Shown here one piece after another: positions 63,552-64,000 of a stretch of 64,000 nucleotides of DNA; position 1 is the first letter of the stretch; each line of letters opens with the position of its first letter. The translations under genes were made by a program, and so were the position numbers. The notes beneath the pieces were generated by a model, which did no database searches, was not told the origin of the DNA, and saw only the letters and a list, made by a program, of their open reading frames with translations. The stretch lies in assembly GCA_963932465.1 (NCBI GenBank), contig OZ010793.1, positions 259,003,196 through 259,067,195 of the forward strand, in the 5' to 3' direction. The DNA is from Maratus speciosus. Its lineage: Eukaryota; Arthropoda; Arachnida; Araneae; Salticidae.

Positions 63552-64000
63552 CAGTCGGACCTCTATTTTGCAAACTTTTACTTGGAACCAAGAACATTTA
63601 GCAAATTTCTTCGTAAAATAACCTCCAAATAGCGAAGTGCATTCTCTATTTAACGAACTTTTCCTTGGGACCTAATTTTTTCTTCTTCTAATTTATTCTT
63701 TCTCTTAACCAGAGTCAGATAATATAGACGAACACGTGAACGCCGTTTGCAGACAGTTTTGAGTTTTTTTTTTTTTTTTTTTTTTTAAATACAAATTTCT
63801 TTATATATATATATATAAAAATTATCAAGACCCCGGGCTGAAAATCGGTGCGACGCACGTTGCACTTTTGAAAAGGACTGCAGACTATTTTTCAACTGGA
63901 GAAAAAAAAATTTTTGCTAGAAATTATTTGCCACGTACAATGGTACAGTATTTTTTGGAAGAAGCGCCTCAGCTCATATGAGTTTAAAACTTAAAAATAA
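63552..64000. mobile_element. Left end of another pogo/Tigger-type element, running off the window
   Basis: TA followed by CAGTCGGACCTCTATTTTGC, and AAATAGCGAAGTGCATTCTC further in, look like a Tigger left end. No right end lies in the window. Confidence 0.45.

Noticed and set aside
61700..64000. Search for the preceding KH2/KH1 exons of the FUBP gene
   Set aside because: No GxxG KH core or matching splice sites were found on the minus strand; these exons should lie beyond the window.

Overview
The window looks like animal (metazoan) nuclear DNA. It is AT-rich, has long introns with GT-AG splice sites, and is packed with DNA transposons, MITEs and tandem repeats. An arthropod, possibly a chelicerate such as a spider, is my best guess, but it rests only on general resemblance of the repeats and is weak.

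Only one host gene is recognisable. It lies on the minus strand from about 61.7 kb down to 4.25 kb, and its 5' part (promoter, KH1 and most of KH2) lies beyond the right edge. Ten exons can be joined without a frame break: 61653-61694, 50585-50617, 42652-42693, 41264-41470, 37413-37820, 37236-37327, 25968-26086, 25183-25329, 16592-16695 and 4250-4540 (1485 nt, 494 residues plus stop). The product is the C-terminal part of a far-upstream-element-binding / KHSRP / Psi family protein: the end of KH2, then KH3, an RG/G-rich linker, KH4 and the tyrosine-rich (DUF1897-type) C-terminus. A poly(A) signal follows 43 nt after the stop. The first 4.2 kb is downstream intergenic DNA.

The rest, mostly introns of this gene, is repeats. 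The commonest family is a 31-bp tandem repeat built on a TTTTGACRAAA dyad followed by a CpG-rich stem. It occurs as about ten blocks (3.4, 5.6, 8.6-10.3, 20.2-21.2, 22.6-23.9, 33.6-35.7, 43.2-44.4, 45.0-46.9, 47.1-47.5 and 58.9-59.2 kb). Three stretches are strongly homogenised: 8.69-9.28 kb, 23.02-23.41 kb and 45.2-46.5 kb. These make long but spurious open frames.

Transposons, left to right: a TA-flanked MITE (0.2-0.8 kb); a family with CAGGGT...ACCCTG ends and 5-bp target duplications (1.1, 6.6-10.7, 23.9 and 51.0-57.8 kb); a fold-back element (13.2-14.2 kb); a 3-bp-TSD element (26.4-27.2 kb); a decayed hAT (27.8-30.2 kb) carrying a nested element that itself carries a TTAA element; inverted copies of a hairpin-ended composite repeat (36.1-37.1 and 60.2-61.4 kb); a 51.0-57.8 kb hAT split by a second 5.1-kb hAT; and a Tigger/pogo relic (62.1-63.3 kb). 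I found no tRNA, rRNA or CRISPR.
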